DNA from: Candidatus Gemmiger stercoripullorum
GTDB taxonomy: Bacteria; Bacillota; Clostridia; Oscillospirales; Ruminococcaceae
Assembly: GCA_019119365.1 (NCBI GenBank)
Contig: DWXD01000019.1
Span: 1 to 39,732, forward strand
Length of the DNA stretch: 39,732 nt
Direction of reading: 5' to 3'
Each line of letters begins with the position of its first letter. The stretch's first letter is position 1. This document shows positions 38,594 to 39,732 of this stretch, piece by piece. Position numbers and translations under genes: made by a program. The notes beneath the pieces are model-generated. The model was given only the letters and a program-made list of their open reading frames with translations. It was not told the origin of the DNA and did no database searches.

Positions 38594-39495
38594 ACGAACA
38601 GAACCTGCTGCGCGGCATTTCCGAAAACGGCGGCGTGGTGTTTTACGGGGTGGATTCCACCGATATCGTGCGCGAGATGGAGCGCCTGCACAAAACGAGC
38701 GCCGTGACCACCGCCGCGCTGGGCCGCCTGCTGACCGCCGCCGCCATGATGGGCGCGATGCTCAAAGGCGGCCGCGACACCGTAACGCTGCAGGTGAACG
38801 GCGGCGGCCCGGCCGGCCGCCTGCTGGCCGTGGCGGACGGCAGCGGCCATGTCAAGGGCTATGTGCAGCACCCGGTTGTGGAGCTGCCGCCGCGCGCCGA
38901 CGGCCACCTGGACGTGGGCGGGGCCGTAGGCAAAGACGGCACGCTGGACGTGATCCGCGACCTGGGCCTGCGCGAGCCGTATATTGGCCAGGTGCCGCTT
39001 GTTTCGGGTGAGATCGCCGAGGATGTGACGCGGTACTTTGCAATCAGCGAACAGACGCCGACCGTGTGCGCGCTGGGCGTGCTGGTCAACGCGGACCTGA
39101 GCGTGCAGTGCGCGGGCGGGTTCATTGTGCAGCTGCTGCCCGGCGCGACCGAGGAGGAGATCACGCAGCTCGAAAAGAACATCGCCGCCATGCCGGCCGT
39201 CACCGCCCTGCTGGCGCAGGGCAAGAGCGTGCGCGACATGCTGGATATGGCGCTGGGCGGCTTTGCGCCCGACGTGCTGGACACCTCCGCCGCCGTCTAC
39301 CGCTGCGACTGCAGCGAGGAGCGCGTGCAGCGCATGCTGCGCAGCCTTGGGCGCAAGGAGGTCGAGCGCCTGCGCGACGAAGACCCCCGCGCCGAAGTGG
39401 ACTGCCAGTTCTGTGACAAAGTTTACCATGTAGACCTCAACGAACTGTTGGCCGGCTGGCCCGAGAACGCCCCCGGCAGCGCCGCGCAGGTTTGA
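38590..39495 (+). CDS. hslO: Redox-regulated chaperone Hsp33
   Basis: A 301-aa redox-switched holdase chaperone. The N-terminal core has the typical MERLHKTSAVTTAALGRLLTAAAMMGAMLKGG and GGPAGRLLAVADGSGHVKGYV. The C-terminal zinc switch has C239 and C241 (CDC) and C272 and C275 (CQFC), all four ligands present. In the cell it holds unfolding proteins under oxidative heat stress, a role that suits an anaerobe exposed to oxygen. ATG 38590 overlaps the methyltransferase stop and follows AAAGGAG. The tRNA unit follows 107 bp later. Confidence 0.98.
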   Translation: MNEQNLLRGISENGGVVFYGVDSTDIVREMERLHKTSAVTTAALGRLLTAAAMMGAMLKGGRDTVTLQVNGGGPAGRLLAVADGSGHVKGYVQHPVVELPPRADGHLDVGGAVGKDGTLDVIRDLGLREPYIGQVPLVSGEIAEDVTRYFAISEQTPTVCALGVLVNADLSVQCAGGFIVQLLPGATEEEITQLEKNIAAMPAVTALLAQGKSVRDMLDMALGGFAPDVLDTSAAVYRCDCSEERVQRMLRSLGRKEVERLRDEDPRAEVDCQFCDKVYHVDLNELLAGWPENAPGSAAQV

Positions 39496-39527
39496 GAAAA
39501 GTTTTTTGAAAAAGTTGAGAAAACAGC

Positions 39528-39556
39528 TTGACAAAAAGCGGCGGATGCGGTAAAAT
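39528..39556 (+). promoter_or_regulatory. Promoter of the tRNA-Gly/tRNA-Val unit
   Basis: TTGACA (39528-39533), 17-bp spacer and TAAAAT (39551-39556), 46 bp before the first tRNA. Confidence 0.85.
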
Positions 39557-39602
39557 AACATTCGTCGCCCGGAGAGAGCCGACACGCTAAACTCTCCAAT
39601 TT

Positions 39603-39678
39603 GCGGCCGTAGCTCATCTGGTAGAGCGCCACCTTGCCAAGGTGGAGGTAGCGAGTTCGAGCCTCGTCGGCCGCTCCA
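39603..39678 (+). tRNA. tRNA-Gly (anticodon GCC)
   Basis: A complete tRNA with acceptor stem GCGGCCG/CGGCCGC, D arm AGCTCATCTGGTAGAGC, anticodon loop TTGCCAA (GCC), T arm GTTCGAGCC and encoded CCA (39676-39678). It is the first of at least two tRNAs in one unit. Confidence 0.97.
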
Positions 39679-39682
39679 TTTC

Positions 39683-39732
39683 GGGAGTTTAGCTCAGCTG
39701 GGAGAGCATCTGCCTTACAAGCAGAGGGTCAG
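39683..39732 (+). tRNA. tRNA-Val (anticodon TAC), truncated by window end
   Basis: The 5' two-thirds of a tRNA: acceptor strand GGGAGTT, D arm AGCTCAGCTGGGAGAGC, and anticodon stem-loop TCTGC-CTTACAA-GCAGA (anticodon TAC). The T arm and 3' acceptor strand lie beyond the window. It begins 4 bp after tRNA-Gly. Confidence 0.9.

Overview
The window is about 39.7 kb of very G+C-rich DNA (roughly two-thirds G+C by eye). It has Gram-positive Shine-Dalgarno sites, sigma-70/sigma-A type promoters (TTGACA-N16/17-TATAAT variants), intrinsic terminators, a Gram-positive style type IV pilus operon without secretin genes, heterodimeric ABC exporters, YetF/DUF421, Lon-EngB and Hsp33. This fits a high-GC member of the Clostridia (Oscillospiraceae/Ruminococcaceae, the Faecalibacterium-Gemmiger-Subdoligranulum type of gut anaerobe). 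That placement is an inference from gene content and composition, not from a marker gene.

Layout. (1) 1-449: the tail of an unrecognised, lower-GC gene and a strong hairpin, abutting the 3' side of a tRNA-Arg gene (450-526). This may be the edge of an element lying further left. (2) 770-14932, minus strand: a type IV pilus operon read from a promoter at about 14980-15008 in the order pilD, pilC, pilM, pilN-like, pilO-like, pilB, a giant 1646-aa prepilin with GLUG repeats, and three minor prepilin-like genes (PilX/GspK-, PilV/GspI- and PilW/GspJ-like). It is followed by a separately expressed SARP/BTAD regulator carrying a degenerate GGDEF domain. (3) 15114-17141: a polytopic membrane protein of GT-C-like appearance. 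(4) 17244-21275: a MarR repressor and a heterodimeric multidrug-type ABC exporter, divergent from a MIF/phenylpyruvate-tautomerase homologue (21497-21838). (5) tRNA-Leu at 21922. (6) 22145-31612: a molybdenum/purine island. On the minus strand are a FecCD-type metal or oxyanion importer (binding protein, permease, ATPase), a one-domain ModE-like regulator, a THEP1-MobA fusion and an NCS2 purine permease. Divergently on the plus strand are the FAD, 2Fe-2S and molybdopterin subunits of a xanthine-dehydrogenase-family enzyme. (7) 31692-34654: an M24 peptidase, a YetF/DUF421 membrane protein and a diacylglycerol-kinase-family lipid kinase. (8) 34757-39495: lon, engB, a methyltransferase and hslO (Hsp33), then tRNA-Gly and a truncated tRNA-Val.

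How the parts may work together. The pilus operon encodes the processing peptidase, platform, assembly ATPase and alignment proteins, plus a full set of tip-type prepilins. It has no ordinary short major pilin and no retraction ATPase in view, so it reads as a machine for displaying one very large repeat protein at the cell surface. The molybdenum island joins oxyanion uptake, cofactor nucleotide transfer, a ModE-type regulator, a purine permease and a molybdenum hydroxylase, a coherent purine-catabolism unit. A dyad with the spacing of a ModE operator lies in the divergent promoter region. Many adjacent genes overlap by ATGA, so translational coupling is common here.
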